DNA of 64,000 nt from contig OX326959.1 of the NCBI GenBank assembly GCA_946800325.1, positions 131,501 to 195,500 of the forward strand, read 5' to 3'. Source of the DNA: Luzula sylvatica (taxonomy: Eukaryota; Streptophyta; Magnoliopsida; Poales; Juncaceae). A program made the position numbers and the translations under genes. A model generated the notes under the pieces. That model had not been told where the DNA came from, searched no databases, and saw only the letters and a list, made by a program, of their open reading frames with translations. Positions 1-10,797 of this stretch are shown here, one piece after another; position 1 is the stretch's first letter; every line of letters starts with the position of its first letter.

Positions 1-72
1 GATGCCGCAGACAAGTTTAGGGCATATGTGGAGCGTGCCAGAGAGAGTGGATGGCTTCTCCCTTCCTTTTAA
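1..72 (+). CDS. 3' end of an unrecognised protein-coding gene (partial)
   Basis: The window opens inside an exon. Frame 1 is open from base 1 and stops at TAA 70-72, giving 23 C-terminal residues that end in the motif SGWLLPSF. The following 250 bases are T-rich with no ORF and look like a 3' untranslated region. The tail is charged and helical (KFRAYVERARES) and then turns hydrophobic. I do not recognise the family from so short a tail. The upstream exons lie outside the window, so the start, length and function cannot be given. Confidence 0.6.
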   Translation, partial: DAADKFRAYVERARESGWLLPSF

Positions 73-2784
73 GGCTGCTTCTCCCTTGGTTGGTTTGTTA
101 CTTTGTTATGTTATGTGTTTTATTTAGTTTGCTTTGTTTGGAGACTGATGTCTGCTTGGTGGTGTTTCTTTTTATTATTAGAAAGAAAAGATAGGAACTG
201 GAGATGAGAGTGATGATTCCTCCTCCTAGTAGTACTGCTTGTTGCTTTATTATAAACTTTTTTGTTTTCTATTTTTTTAAATAACAATTTGGCTAATGTT
301 TCTGTTTCTTATTTTGGGTTATGTTTTTGGCTTCTTAGTTCCAGAAAATACCGCACATCAAAAGCATTTTCAGCTTCCAAAAGAAAAACATGTACTCACA
401 AAATCTTGCATATTTCGAACCCATTTTCAAGAAAAACATGTACTCACAAAATCTTACATTTTCAAATTAGCTTTTCGTGAAAAATATATTAAAATTATAT
501 ATGGTCTTTTTTAATTGTTTAAAATTAGTAAATGTTAAAAAGTATTTATGAAGAGTAGAATCGCTAATTAAAATTAGTAAATGTATCACAAATTATCACC
601 TACTCCGATGCTCTCATCGCTAATTATCAATCCAATTTTTTTGAAGAGTAGAATCGAACTTTAAGAACATACGAGCAATATTTTTATTTATTATTAGGGT
701 TTGAACTAACATATGGGCAATATATTTTAGTTCTCCAATTGCATGGAGAACATGACGAAAATGCCGACTCACGGTCTTCGTGGAGCATACGAAAATTCTT
801 GCAATAACTAGAGTGCTCACACTATAAGCTATGACGTGCATAAATATAGCCATTTGTTCCTCAAGTGTCACATGCAATGTATCTCACATTAATTTCTTAT
901 TTTTCATGATATCACATAATTCGAAAAAAAAAAACACTTCTTCTCAATCGGGTCATCGTAACACATCCAACTTCGGACTCATGGATCACTCTTATTATTT
1001 ACGAATTTCTGACGGAATGTCTTTTGTTAATTATGTCCCTTGAAATTATGCTTGCTTTTCCTCCTTGAATTTTTTTGAGAAGCATCGAAACGATAAAACC
1101 TCTCACTAAAACACTTAAAGCAACCGCACGCTGGTCTTCGATCGACATTTTGAAACCTATACAAATCACCTTTTTCGAATAAAAAAATAATGCAAGAATT
1201 AGACCGATCAAGAGACTTGTGAGAAATCCTAATTAATGTCATTGTAAGTGTACCAACTCGTACCAAATTTAATTCATCACAAAACTCGTCCCAGATTTAA
1301 TCAGAAAACGATAATCATTGTGCTTGTATGTAATTGTTAGTATAAAAGATTATTCACACGACTTAATTGTACCATAAATCCCAAACTTACTTACTGCATC
1401 AATTAATTATCGAATTTAATAACTAGAAGCAACCATTGATGGGCAGTCTTTAAGTCCTAAAAAATGAATTAAAAAATCAAGTAATGAGATTTATTTTAAC
1501 TATTGACTTCAAATTAATCGAATTTCATTTTATTTACATTGGAAGAAGTGTGATATTTTGTGGCAGTATTTAAGTCATGAATTCGACGTCTCTAAAACCT
1601 CATGGCTCATTATATTATTAATTAAAGAAGGTCGGTTATACTAATGATCAATATCCATTCGTTTAGAATGAATTAGCTGCTAGGATGTAATTAGTGATGT
1701 TAACACGGGCACATTTCGGACCGACTCTTCTTCCACGTCTCTAAAGTCTAAACTCTAAATCCCACACCACAGGTCCACAACACACCACGCACATACCGAC
1801 TCAACCGGTCCAAAGAGGAGACCTGATCAGTCACAACGCATCACTGCAAGATTCTGTGTAACAACTATATTACTGCACTTCTCGGTCAAACGGGTCAAAC
1901 AGTAATTATGTACATATTCTCACGTGGATCAGTCGTAAATTTAGATTTCTCTTTTTATTGTATATAATAAGTATATTTATATTTTTTATCGTTGTAAACT
2001 GAAATTGTTTCTAACATTTAATAAAAATAGTTGTATTAGGGGATGTTACATCTACCGAAGTTTTTTACACACTTAATACCGAATGGGATATCTATATTGA
2101 TTTATTGGTTGAATTTACATGGGGCCCACCATATATATCTAATATTTGTTCCATATTAGCCACTTCGGTAACATATCGGTGGTCTACTTCTGTACATCAA
2201 GTATTTTTGGTTGTATTAATAACAATAGAAAATTTTCGATTTGGTATGTTCTCTTTGTAACCTAAACTTTGCTTTAATGTTAATATATTGTCTCTGTGTG
2301 TGAGTTTTGGCCATCTTTTGGAGAAAAAAAAATAACAATACAAATTATTTTGTCTTTGAGACACATCGTCAGTTATGTTGTATGAATACGAATACGAATC
2401 GTATTACTCATTCATTTTTATTTCGATTTTAAATTTTTATTTTTATTTTGCAAGTACATTTATACATACTTTTGAAATATCCGACATGTATTCAAAAATA
2501 TCCGAATTTTTTTTTTATTATTTTAAAATAAAATATTCAAATACGCAACGTCAAATATGACACATATTCGATTAGTATTATATGATTATATCCGATCAGA
2601 TATCCGAGTATCGATACGGTATTCTTTTTGAAATGTCCGTACGACATAGATCAACATAGGTCCAGGACGCATAAATAAAAATGACCTCTCCATTCGACAA
2701 GTTAAATGGAGAGTCCATTTGACTTAATTACATCGCTTAACATCTATACGGTTGTGGAAGACACACGTCACACGACTATTCTTG
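73..2784. other. Intergenic stretch, no gene seen
   Basis: This holds the probable 3' UTR of the first gene (to about 330) and then AT-rich DNA. Around 369-470 a short word (AAAACATGTACTCACAAAATC) occurs twice about 50 bp apart. Bases 2375-2665 contain a decayed repeat made of variants of GAATACG, ATATCCG and GTATCGATACGG, flanked by inverted TATGTTG / CAACATA-like ends. It resembles the clearer GATACGG-type hAT-like element at 41947-42516, but no convincing target duplication is visible. The small ORFs in this stretch have no coding features I can support. Confidence 0.5.
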
Positions 2785-2790
2785 CCATAC

Positions 2791-2799
2791 TTTATATAG
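2791..2799 (+). promoter_or_regulatory. Probable TATA box of the SDH2 gene
   Basis: CTTTATATAG lies about 100 bp upstream of the SDH2 start codon. A CT-rich, CCACT-containing stretch follows about 30 bp downstream and could be the transcription start. The position and sequence fit a plant core promoter; the assignment is inferred. Confidence 0.45.
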
Positions 2800-2900
2800 C
2801 CACTGTTCGTCGTTTTCTCCTCTTTTCTCTGTAACGCCTCCACCGAAACATCTTTTCTCTCTAATTGTTAAAAAAAGAATAACCAAAAAATTCAGTTGAG

Positions 2901-4312
2901 ATGGCCACAGCAAGGGCTCTCCTTCGCCGGAGCTCCGTCGCACGCAGCCTAATGTCTGCGGCACCGGCGGCTCGGCTCCTGCAGTCGCAGACGCACTCGT
3001 CCCAGGCCGAAGCTCAGTCCAACAAGCTGAAAACCTTCGCGATCTACAGGTGGAATCCCGATTCGCCCGCCAAGCCCGAGCTCAAGAGCTATGAGGTTAG
3101 TTTTTCTTTACGATCTGATCCGATCTGATAGCTATTATTACTTTGTGGTTTTCATCTGAGGTCGCAATTGCCTCTTGAAGATCTGATTTGTTGATGTACC
3201 ATTTGGAACTGTTATTTTGCAATACAACCTGTTATAATCTGGTCTTGTAATTCAGAAATACTCAGCCTTCCCTCCTTTCTCTATTTGTTGATATAATCGA
3301 GAAATAGGGTTATAATTTAAATATCAAGAATATCTGGAATCAATGAATGAATGATCAATTGATCCTTGTTAATACAAAAAAAAACAAAAAGGAAGGCTTT
3401 TTTTACTTCAATTTTCAACTAGAGCATTGATTTGTTTGCTTTGCTCATGAACCTAATCTAATTACTTAACTTGATAAATTGACAGGTGGACCTGTCAGAT
3501 TGTGGGCCGATGGTGCTGGATGCATTGATTAAGATAAAGAATGAGAAGGATTCAACTCTGACATTCCGCAGATCTTGCAGAGAGGGAATCTGCGGCTCAT
3601 GTGCTATGAATATTGATGGCGATAACGGACTTGCTTGTCTCACCAAGATCCAGGTATTATTATATTATAGTCTCAGTAGTCGGTACTGATTACAATTCTA
3701 ATTTTGATTTGCCTGTCAGGTTGTGGTAACAGTGATTAAAATTGTAATTTTGATTTGTAGGATGCGGGATCGGCAACGACGATAACTCCATTACCACACA
3801 TGTACGTAGTAAAGGACTTGGTGGTTGACATGACCAACTTCTACAACCAGTACAAGAGTGTCGAGCCCTGGCTGAAGCGCAAGGATTCTCCCCAAGAAAC
3901 CGGGAAAGAGATTCCCCAATCCAAGGAGGACCGTGCCAAGCTGGACGGCATGTACGAATGCATCCTCTGCGCTTGCTGCAGCACTTCCTGTCCCAGTTAC
4001 TGGTGGAATCCCGAATCCTACCTCGGCCCCGCTGCTCTCCTCCATGCCAACAGGTTTCTTTCTTTTATTTCTTTTATTTCTTTTATTGTGCATCTTCCAA
4101 ATTGAGGATTTGATTTGTGTGGAAAATGAAATGATAGGTGGATTCAAGATAGCCGTGACGAGTTCACGCAAGAGAGGCTGGAGGCGATCAATGACGAGTT
4201 CAAACTGTACAGGTGTCACACGATAAAGAACTGTGTGCATGCCTGTCCAAAGGGCCTAAATCCTGCCAAGCAAATCGATACAATAAAGAAGCTTCAGGTT
4301 TCAAACTCTTAA
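2901..4312 (+). CDS. SDH2: Succinate dehydrogenase [ubiquinone] iron-sulfur subunit, mitochondrial (SDH2)
   Basis: Four exons, 2901-3095, 3486-3653, 3761-4053 and 4138-4312, join in frame with GT-AG introns into 276 residues, close to the family length. This is the complex II subunit that passes electrons from the flavoprotein SDH1 to ubiquinone in the inner mitochondrial membrane. Residues 1-35 are Arg/Ala/Ser-rich without acidic residues, as expected of a mitochondrial presequence. The N-terminal ferredoxin-like domain carries the [2Fe-2S] ligands Cys96, Cys101, Cys104 and Cys116. In the C-terminal domain, Cys188, 191, 194 and 255 match the [4Fe-4S] ligands, and Cys198, 245 and 251 the [3Fe-4S] ligands. 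The only soft point is the 3' end: the last six bases before the stop follow a possible donor (CAG|GTTTCA), so a further small exon replacing the terminal VSNS is possible. Confidence 0.96.
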
Positions 4313-4504
4313 TTTGTTCTTTTTTCCCTGCTGCATGTTTTGAGAGTGAGGATTACTCACAAACATTAATAAAAAAAAATGATGGAATTGGTATGAGGAT
4401 ATTGTTGATATTTTCATTGCTATATTTTTGTTGATATTTTTGTTGTTATGTTTTATAATACTTGAGTCATGTTTTCAAGGAGCAGACCATCACTCCTTCT
4501 AGTT

Positions 4505-4684
4505 TAATGTTTTTATATAAAATGAAAACAGATCAAAAGAAAGTGAAACATTAGAACTATATAGTAATGTTTTTATATAAAATGAAAACAGATCAAAAGA
4601 AAGTGAAACATTAGAACTATATAGTAATGTTTTTATATAAAATGAAAACAGATCAAAAGAAAGTGAAACATTAGAACTACATGG
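4505..4684 (+). repeat. Tandem repeat, 3 x 60 bp, near perfect
   Basis: Copies at 4505-4564, 4565-4624 and 4625-4684 are identical apart from the last few bases of copy 3 (CTAC for CTAT). The unit begins TAATGTTTTTATATAAAATG and ends AACATTAGAACTATATAG. It lies about 190 bp beyond the SDH2 stop codon, in or just after its 3' UTR. The near identity points to recent duplication. Confidence 0.95.
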
Positions 4685-6266
4685 GAATGTAAATGCTTAT
4701 TTTACTATACACAGTGATATTTCTCATTTTGTATGTCAATGCATGAATACATAATTACAGATGTTATTTGTATATATTTGAGAGCATGAAATTAAATTGT
4801 TCCAAAATACTATTAAGGATTCTGATGTTTTAATTTGAGATTGCATATTTTGATACTATACTTTTCTAACAAAAATATTACGGAAAATAAGGGGAAAAAA
4901 CTATTACCCGGTTTTAATTAAAATGTATTTCTTGAAAAAATGGATATGCATCATTGGTAATTTGTAATTGCTCAGTTTGAATAAATTATGCGTGTATTAA
5001 ATTTGTAGTATATGAACAGCTATTAATATTTTTGAAGGTTATACTACTAGAAATGTATATTTCAAAGATTTCAATGATATTAATATATGATGTCAAAATA
5101 AATAGAAAATTCAAATAATATATTTGATGATTTTTAAAATTAAAATTCTAAAAATTATATTAATATATGATGTATGTTTTGTAATTTTATATATTAATTA
5201 TTAGTATTTCATATTTTATTTTTTCATAATACTCGCATATGATTTGATCGTGTAACTTAATACTCGCATTTGATTTACTATAATACAAAACTAGTGAATA
5301 ATAATAATTAACATTATTAATGTATAATGATGTGATTTTTAAAAATACTCAAATATGTTGTAAAATAAAATAATTGACATAAATGTATAGAAAATAATTA
5401 TGACCATAACAAGTTAATAATCAATCAATGATTTAAATGTTATCATGTATCATAATTTCAGGATTAAAATAAAAATGATGATGTAGTACCAAAAAATGAA
5501 ACATTTTCGAGTATTCTCAGGGCCGGAGATGAATTGAATTTGTATCATAATTTCCAACTAAAGGTCCAGAAGAAAATAAAGCAGGCCGAAAAGATTACTC
5601 AGGGCCGGAGATCAATTGAATTTGTTGATTGAGAACTTTCTAAATCTTTTAAGTCGAATGCAAAACCAAACCAAACCAAACTTGTTAAAAAACCCAAAAC
5701 CCTGGCTTTTTATAGTAGGTCTAGCAAGGCAAAGGCAGAGGCTGAGTTTACGAAGGAAGGAGGAGTGAATAGAATAGCGTCCTTGGCCTTGCTACTCCAC
5801 AGTCCACAGTCCACTCAAATGTCACGTCATTTTGCTTTCTCTCAGTTCCTTTAAAGATCCATCATTTAAAGCCAAACAAAACAATAATAACTATCCACTA
5901 TTTATGTATCCTGATTCCTTTCCTTTCACCAAAATGCAAAACGTCTCTTCGGCCACTTCACTGTTTGTTGACCAGACCCGTTTCTTCTAATTCGTTGCAT
6001 TTTAAATGTTTACTTTACTATGCTTACTCGTAGACCATGACTATCGAAAGGTTCGTCTCATTATCGTTATGACTAGACTGACCTGTTCTTGTTCTTGTTC
6101 TCGTTCCGCTCGCTTGCTTTTCGTTGTTAACACACCCTGCTTATTTCCATTTCCATTCGCTTTCAGAGACACACAAAAAAAAGGGCAAATATACTATTAT
6201 GCCCCCAAATCCCAATCTCACCCCCCACTCAAATTAAGGTTTATAAATTGGAGTTAGTTTGATTCG
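4685..6266. other. AT-rich intergenic DNA with decayed dispersed repeat
   Basis: No gene is seen. About 5050-5235 matches 9450-9620 on the same strand (shared phrases around GATGTCAAAAT, ATATATTTGATG and ATTATTAGTATTTCAT), and a fragment of it recurs inverted near 11580-11640. Bases 5517-5610 contain the phrase CAGGGCCGGAGAT twice about 80 bp apart, a local duplication. The ORF at 6006-6257 is Cys/Ser-rich and shows no recognisable domain. Confidence 0.45.
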
Positions 6267-6275
6267 TTAATACTC

Positions 6276-6445
6276 GAGTAATGATACGGTCCACGAATTT
6301 ATGATCACGAATTGTCCACAACTGTCACGTGACAACTTTCGATTGGCTGCATCTTTTGCACAACTTTAATGCAGCCAATCGGAAGCTGCCACGTGGCAGT
6401 TGTGGGCAATTCTTGGTCATAAATTCGTGGACTGTATCATTACTC
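6276..6445. mobile_element. 170-bp palindromic MITE, Mutator-like (9-bp TSD), with G-boxes
   Basis: The ends are inverted copies: GAGTAATGATACGGTCCACG on the left and, read from the right, GAGTAATGATACAGTCCACG. The match continues with few mismatches nearly to the centre. It is flanked by a perfect 9-bp direct repeat, TTAATACTC, at 6267-6275 and 6446-6454. A 9-bp target duplication with long terminal inverted repeats (TIRs) is typical of Mutator-like elements. Each arm contains a palindromic CACGTG (GTCACGTGAC on the left, GCCACGTGGC on the right) next to a CCAAT-type motif. There is no coding capacity. Confidence 0.85.
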
Positions 6446-6596
6446 TTAATACTCAAATTAGAATTAATTAAAATGTTTAATCTACACGTCATTTCAATTT
6501 AATGTGTTCATATTAGTACATGTTAATGAGACCCCATGTTAATTGACATTTCAATTTAATTAATTGATTAATTAACACGATAATTCATTTAATTAA

Positions 6597-7151
6597 GGAA
6601 GATTATATTGCAAGAGCTAACATGACTTGACAAAGAGCAAATTGTAAGAAATGACTATTTTGCCCCCGTTAATTTACTATTTAGTGTTTTAATTTGTTAA
6701 CACGATTACATTCCATAAATTATGCAAATAAGCTTTTATATATAAAAAATCATAATCTTTAAAAATAATTTACACAAATTTTACTGAATCAACATATTAG
6801 ATATAATAATTTTTCAAATTTTAAATTGGATATTCTTGGCTAGCAATTTTTTTTTTTCAAATACGAAGATCGAATACAATTTTTTTTTTCAATTTTGAAA
6901 ATTGAAGAGCACATTTTGTTTAATTTGTGTTATAATATTCACTTACAAGAGAGCATATATGAGTAAATTTCTTCAGTTATGTTTTCGAATTTGCTAGATT
7001 TATTTTGTACATTAGGAATAATAATATATGTTGCAAACATACAAAATAATAAATAACAATAATCATAAATGAGGATAAAATGGTCATTTGTTTGATTTTT
7101 AAAAAAAATGTTCTTTGTTTAGTCATGTTAGCTCTTGCAATAGCGTCATCC
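6597..7151. mobile_element. 555-bp MITE with long TIRs and TTAATTAA flanks
   Basis: The left end GGAAGATTATATTGCAAGAG and the inverted right end GGATGACGCTATTGCAAGAG share a match of about 50 bp that includes CAAGAGCTAACATGACT. The 8-bp TTAATTAA flanks both ends (6589-6596 and 7152-7159). Because this word is its own reverse complement, it could be either a target duplication or part of the TIR. There is no ORF inside. The superfamily is uncertain (Mutator-like or hAT-like). Confidence 0.7.
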
Positions 7152-7159
7152 TTAATTAA

Positions 7160-9655
7160 TAATGTTAATCAATCGAATTAAACATTTTTGTCAAGTCACC
7201 AAAAATATTTGAATGAGTTTTGAAGACACAATATATAACCCCAAAAAAAATCAACGTGAAGCCTACATTTTCATTAATTTATTTACTATTTCTTTTTTCA
7301 ACTCATCTGAACCTCTTTTTTATAAACATAATGCATCTCTATAACATTTACTTGCATGCCAGTCAATTAGATAATTCATTCAAATAATGCGGTATTAATT
7401 TGAAGCGTTTAAACGCACAATACGTGAGTTTAATTTCATTATGCAAAATTGTAATGATTTCATATTTCAACTGTTATTTTAATGAGATGTCGTTTAAACG
7501 TATTATCTTTGCATCTAACTACTCTGTCGTCAAACCAAATTTGGGATGTATATCCAATGACCCTTTCTACAAATACATCATCCCATACTTTTTTTTCATA
7601 TACTTATTTTAGCAAAATCAAAAAGAAAATATTCATAGCTAGAGCTTAAATTTTCCTCGAGATAATTTCGAAAGCAATTTATTTTCCATTCCAAATCTTC
7701 GAGCTATTCCTAACTAGTGTGATCGGATTCTTTAGATTAGCTAGATAGGTTTTCTTTGTTTGTGTTAGTTTGGCAATTCCATTTTCGTGAATGCCTAATC
7801 CACACTATATAAAATTGTAAAGATACATCGTAATCGATTCATTTGAGAAAGTGAACAGAATGTTATAAAGACAAAAGTTGGTCATGAGACGAAGACGTAG
7901 TTATTTGAGAACGTCGATTCAGTCGACTATCAAGTAAATGAGAATTAAAGTAAGAAATTCTCTACGCGAACTCCATAATCATATTACGCGTCAATTTGAT
8001 TTGTATTTGTTATTTCTTCATTCATTACTTTTCACACTATTTACATTAGTAGATAATTAACAATACTCGTAATTGAATATTGTTAAAAATCGAAAATAAG
8101 AAGTAAGCCATTTAATTTATTTATTCACCATCATCTAGATTATTTAGAATTCATTATATATCAAATGTAATAGTTGCTCCTTTGTGTTTTCGTATGATCG
8201 TGATTATATTTTGGAATTATTATAAGATGATATTGATATATGAATTATAAGTATATTGCCATAAAAATGTAAGTAAATGAGCAATATATTACACCCTTTA
8301 TAATACTTCATTCATTACTTTGAGTTTTGAAGATACAATTGCCATAAAAATATACTACACCCTTTACGTGAGCTATACAAATACAATGATATTAATATTA
8401 ATATATTAATATATTGTGGTATAATTTACATCTTAACGATAGAATCATAAAACAGTATTTGATATAAAAATGAGCAATATAATTACTATACTTACAATGC
8501 CCCGAATATGTTATAGTGATTGTTGTTATTCAATACATATAAATGCACAACAACAACAACAAAAAGTTACTTCGGTTATATTTGGAAATTGGAACTGCCA
8601 GTTTGAAAGTACTAGGAGAATACTCGCGCTACGCGGCGAGAATGTAAAATATGTTTTTTTTTAATACACATTACACATGTGTATGATAATATTAATAATA
8701 TAATCTTAAAATAAAGTTTTTTGAATTAATCTATCTATTATTATTCATATATTTTACAATTATTTTACATTATAATAACAACAAATCTCATTTTTTTAAT
8801 CAAATAATAATACTTTACATTAGTGTCATTATATAATATATATAAGAATAAGATATAATACAATTTTATGAAAAAAAACAAAACAACAAATACTATATCG
8901 TTGTTCACAATATTTCATACTATATCAAATATTTAAAATAATGAATCATACAATATATGTAGTAACAAATTATTAATTATATAGTAGTAATAATTTTTAC
9001 TGATTCAAAATGCAATGGTAAATATAAAATAATGTAAAACTTAATAGTTCAAGTAATTTAATAAATAATATCAAAATTTAATTTATAATAAACATAAATA
9101 CAAATTATTTTTTATCATATAATTTTTTATTTATTTTACATTTCGTAAAATAACAATACAATTTTATAGGTATTCATAAGTTTAAAAATTTATTTAGATG
9201 GATACAATATTTTTTAATTCTATTATGTTTTGAAAAAAAATTGTTTGCTTACAAACGCAAATATAATCTACCTAGGTATTATATGTGATTCTTATAGTTA
9301 TAACTTTTAAAAAATAAATAATAATACTTAAAAAGTCTATTATGCAAATGAAATTCTTAAAAATATATTATGTAAATATGTATTTTTTGGATTATATTTT
9401 CTTACATAATATCTTTACAAATTTAAATTATGAAAAACGCTATGTATGAACTATACTAATATGGATGTCAAAATTAAGAGAAAATTAAAATTAATATATT
9501 TGATGGGTTTATAAAATTAAATTTCTAAAAATAATACTAATATATGTTGTATGTTTATAATATCACATATTAAATTATTAGTATTTCATGTATAAACTTT
9601 TCATATTCCATTACATTCACATTTGATCTTGAATCTTATGTGAAATGTTAAACAA
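7160..9655. other. AT-rich intergenic DNA, no gene seen
   Basis: This is extremely AT-rich. Bases 8560-8640 match 10920-10965 (phrases around ATTACTT, TATATTTGGAA and AGTTTGAAA) and include a GC-rich hairpin, CTCGCGCTACGCGGCGAG, resembling a degenerate Helitron terminal hairpin but without a CTAG end. Bases 9450-9620 are a second copy of the repeat at 5050-5235. ORFs here are short and have no recognisable domain. Confidence 0.4.
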
Positions 9656-9659
9656 TTGA

Positions 9660-10035
9660 TTAGGCTTGGTCTAATTTGATTCTAACCAATAATAAAATGC
9701 CACATCATTAATATAGGATGATGTGGCTTTCAAAGAATGCTTCAAACATGGTGTAAAATAATGACACATAAATGCCTACACAAAATATGATCTTCAAAAA
9801 ATCTAACAAAAAAATTAATGATTGAGATTAAACCACATCACTACATCTAATGGTTCAAATTAATACTTAAAAATATTCATACAAAATGCATGTCTTAAAT
9901 GACTACATATAATATTAATGTATGTGATGATGCCACATCACAAAATATAATGGTTAATAATCATGATAATGATGATGATGTGGCTTCATGAGGAAGCTCA
10001 AAGATAGGTGAAAAATAAGGGGGTTGGTAAATACC
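9660..10035. repeat. Dispersed repeat, copy 1 (second copy near 25850-26235)
   Basis: This stretch matches 25850-26235 in the same orientation over about 380 bp. Shared landmarks in order are AAAATAATGACA, ATGATCTTCAAAAAATCTA, the phrase GCCACATCACA, GATGATGTG and a terminal AATAAG-GGG-TGGTAAAT-like end. It contains several repeats of GATGATGTGGC. Neither copy codes for protein, and clear ends and target duplications were not found. It is probably an old non-autonomous transposon. Confidence 0.6.
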
Positions 10036-10542
10036 TCAGTAACCAAATATTTCTATTGAAAAACAAAATCAGATTCCATCCAAATTTATTGGATTTTTCT
10101 GATAGGCAGCATCCAAAAAAATTCAATTTGCAAAAGTAACAATAAAATTTTCAAATATGCAAAACTAACATTTTCGCCGTTTAGTTTCGCAAAAGTACAT
10201 ACACTTTCGCCAAATAACTTAGCGAAAGTGTTTAAACATTTTTTTGAATGCTAGAAAAAAATTAATTAAGTCAATTTCACCAACCGTGCAAGCGGAAGTG
10301 AGAAAGTTTTTTTTATTTTTTTTATCAACTGAGTGGCAAAAGTGGCAAAAAAGAAAATTAATTTTTGCCAGTCCAGTTGGCGAAAATGCATGTACCAACA
10401 CTTATTTAGAATTTTTCTGTAAATCTGTAAATCTGTCATTTTTTTAGTGTCGTGTCTAAATTGATTTTTGTTTGTTTGGTTAGATTTGTTATTGTGTGAA
10501 ATTTGAGAGTTTTATCTTGATTTTTTTATTCATTATATTTTT

Positions 10543-10797
10543 GGGGGCTTATATCATGCATATTTTTTTTTATGATACATCCAGTTTCAAGGATATTTTG
10601 AGTAATTATTCATTTATGAATATTTAAGATAATGTTTCAAGTACATTTATCTATTAATGTTTGACCAAATTGAAATTCTTTGTTGTTCATTTAAAGAAAA
10701 AATCTATACAAAAAATTAATTTTATGATACATTTTTTTACAAATATAATTAATTGTTTAAATACCGAAAATATCTTTTTTAAAAGGGTGTATGCCCT
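10543..10797. mobile_element. Mutator-like MITE, ~255 bp, copy without the nested insertion
   Basis: The left end GGGGGCTTATATCATGCATA and the body match the 412-bp element at 12699-13110 along the whole length, except for that copy's internal 141-bp insertion. The right TIR is partly deleted (GTGTATGCCC). Flanks TATATTTTT at 10534-10542 and 10798-10806 look like a 9-bp target duplication, though this is a low-complexity word. The site homologous to the insertion point of the nested element, near 10650, is empty and contains a single ATTAAT. Confidence 0.7.

Noticed and set aside
4505..4684. CRISPR array
   Set aside because: The units are directly adjacent 60-bp tandem copies without unique spacers, and the DNA is plant nuclear.
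8625..8645. Helitron 3' end
   Set aside because: A GC-rich hairpin is present but no CTAG/CTRR end follows at the expected distance.
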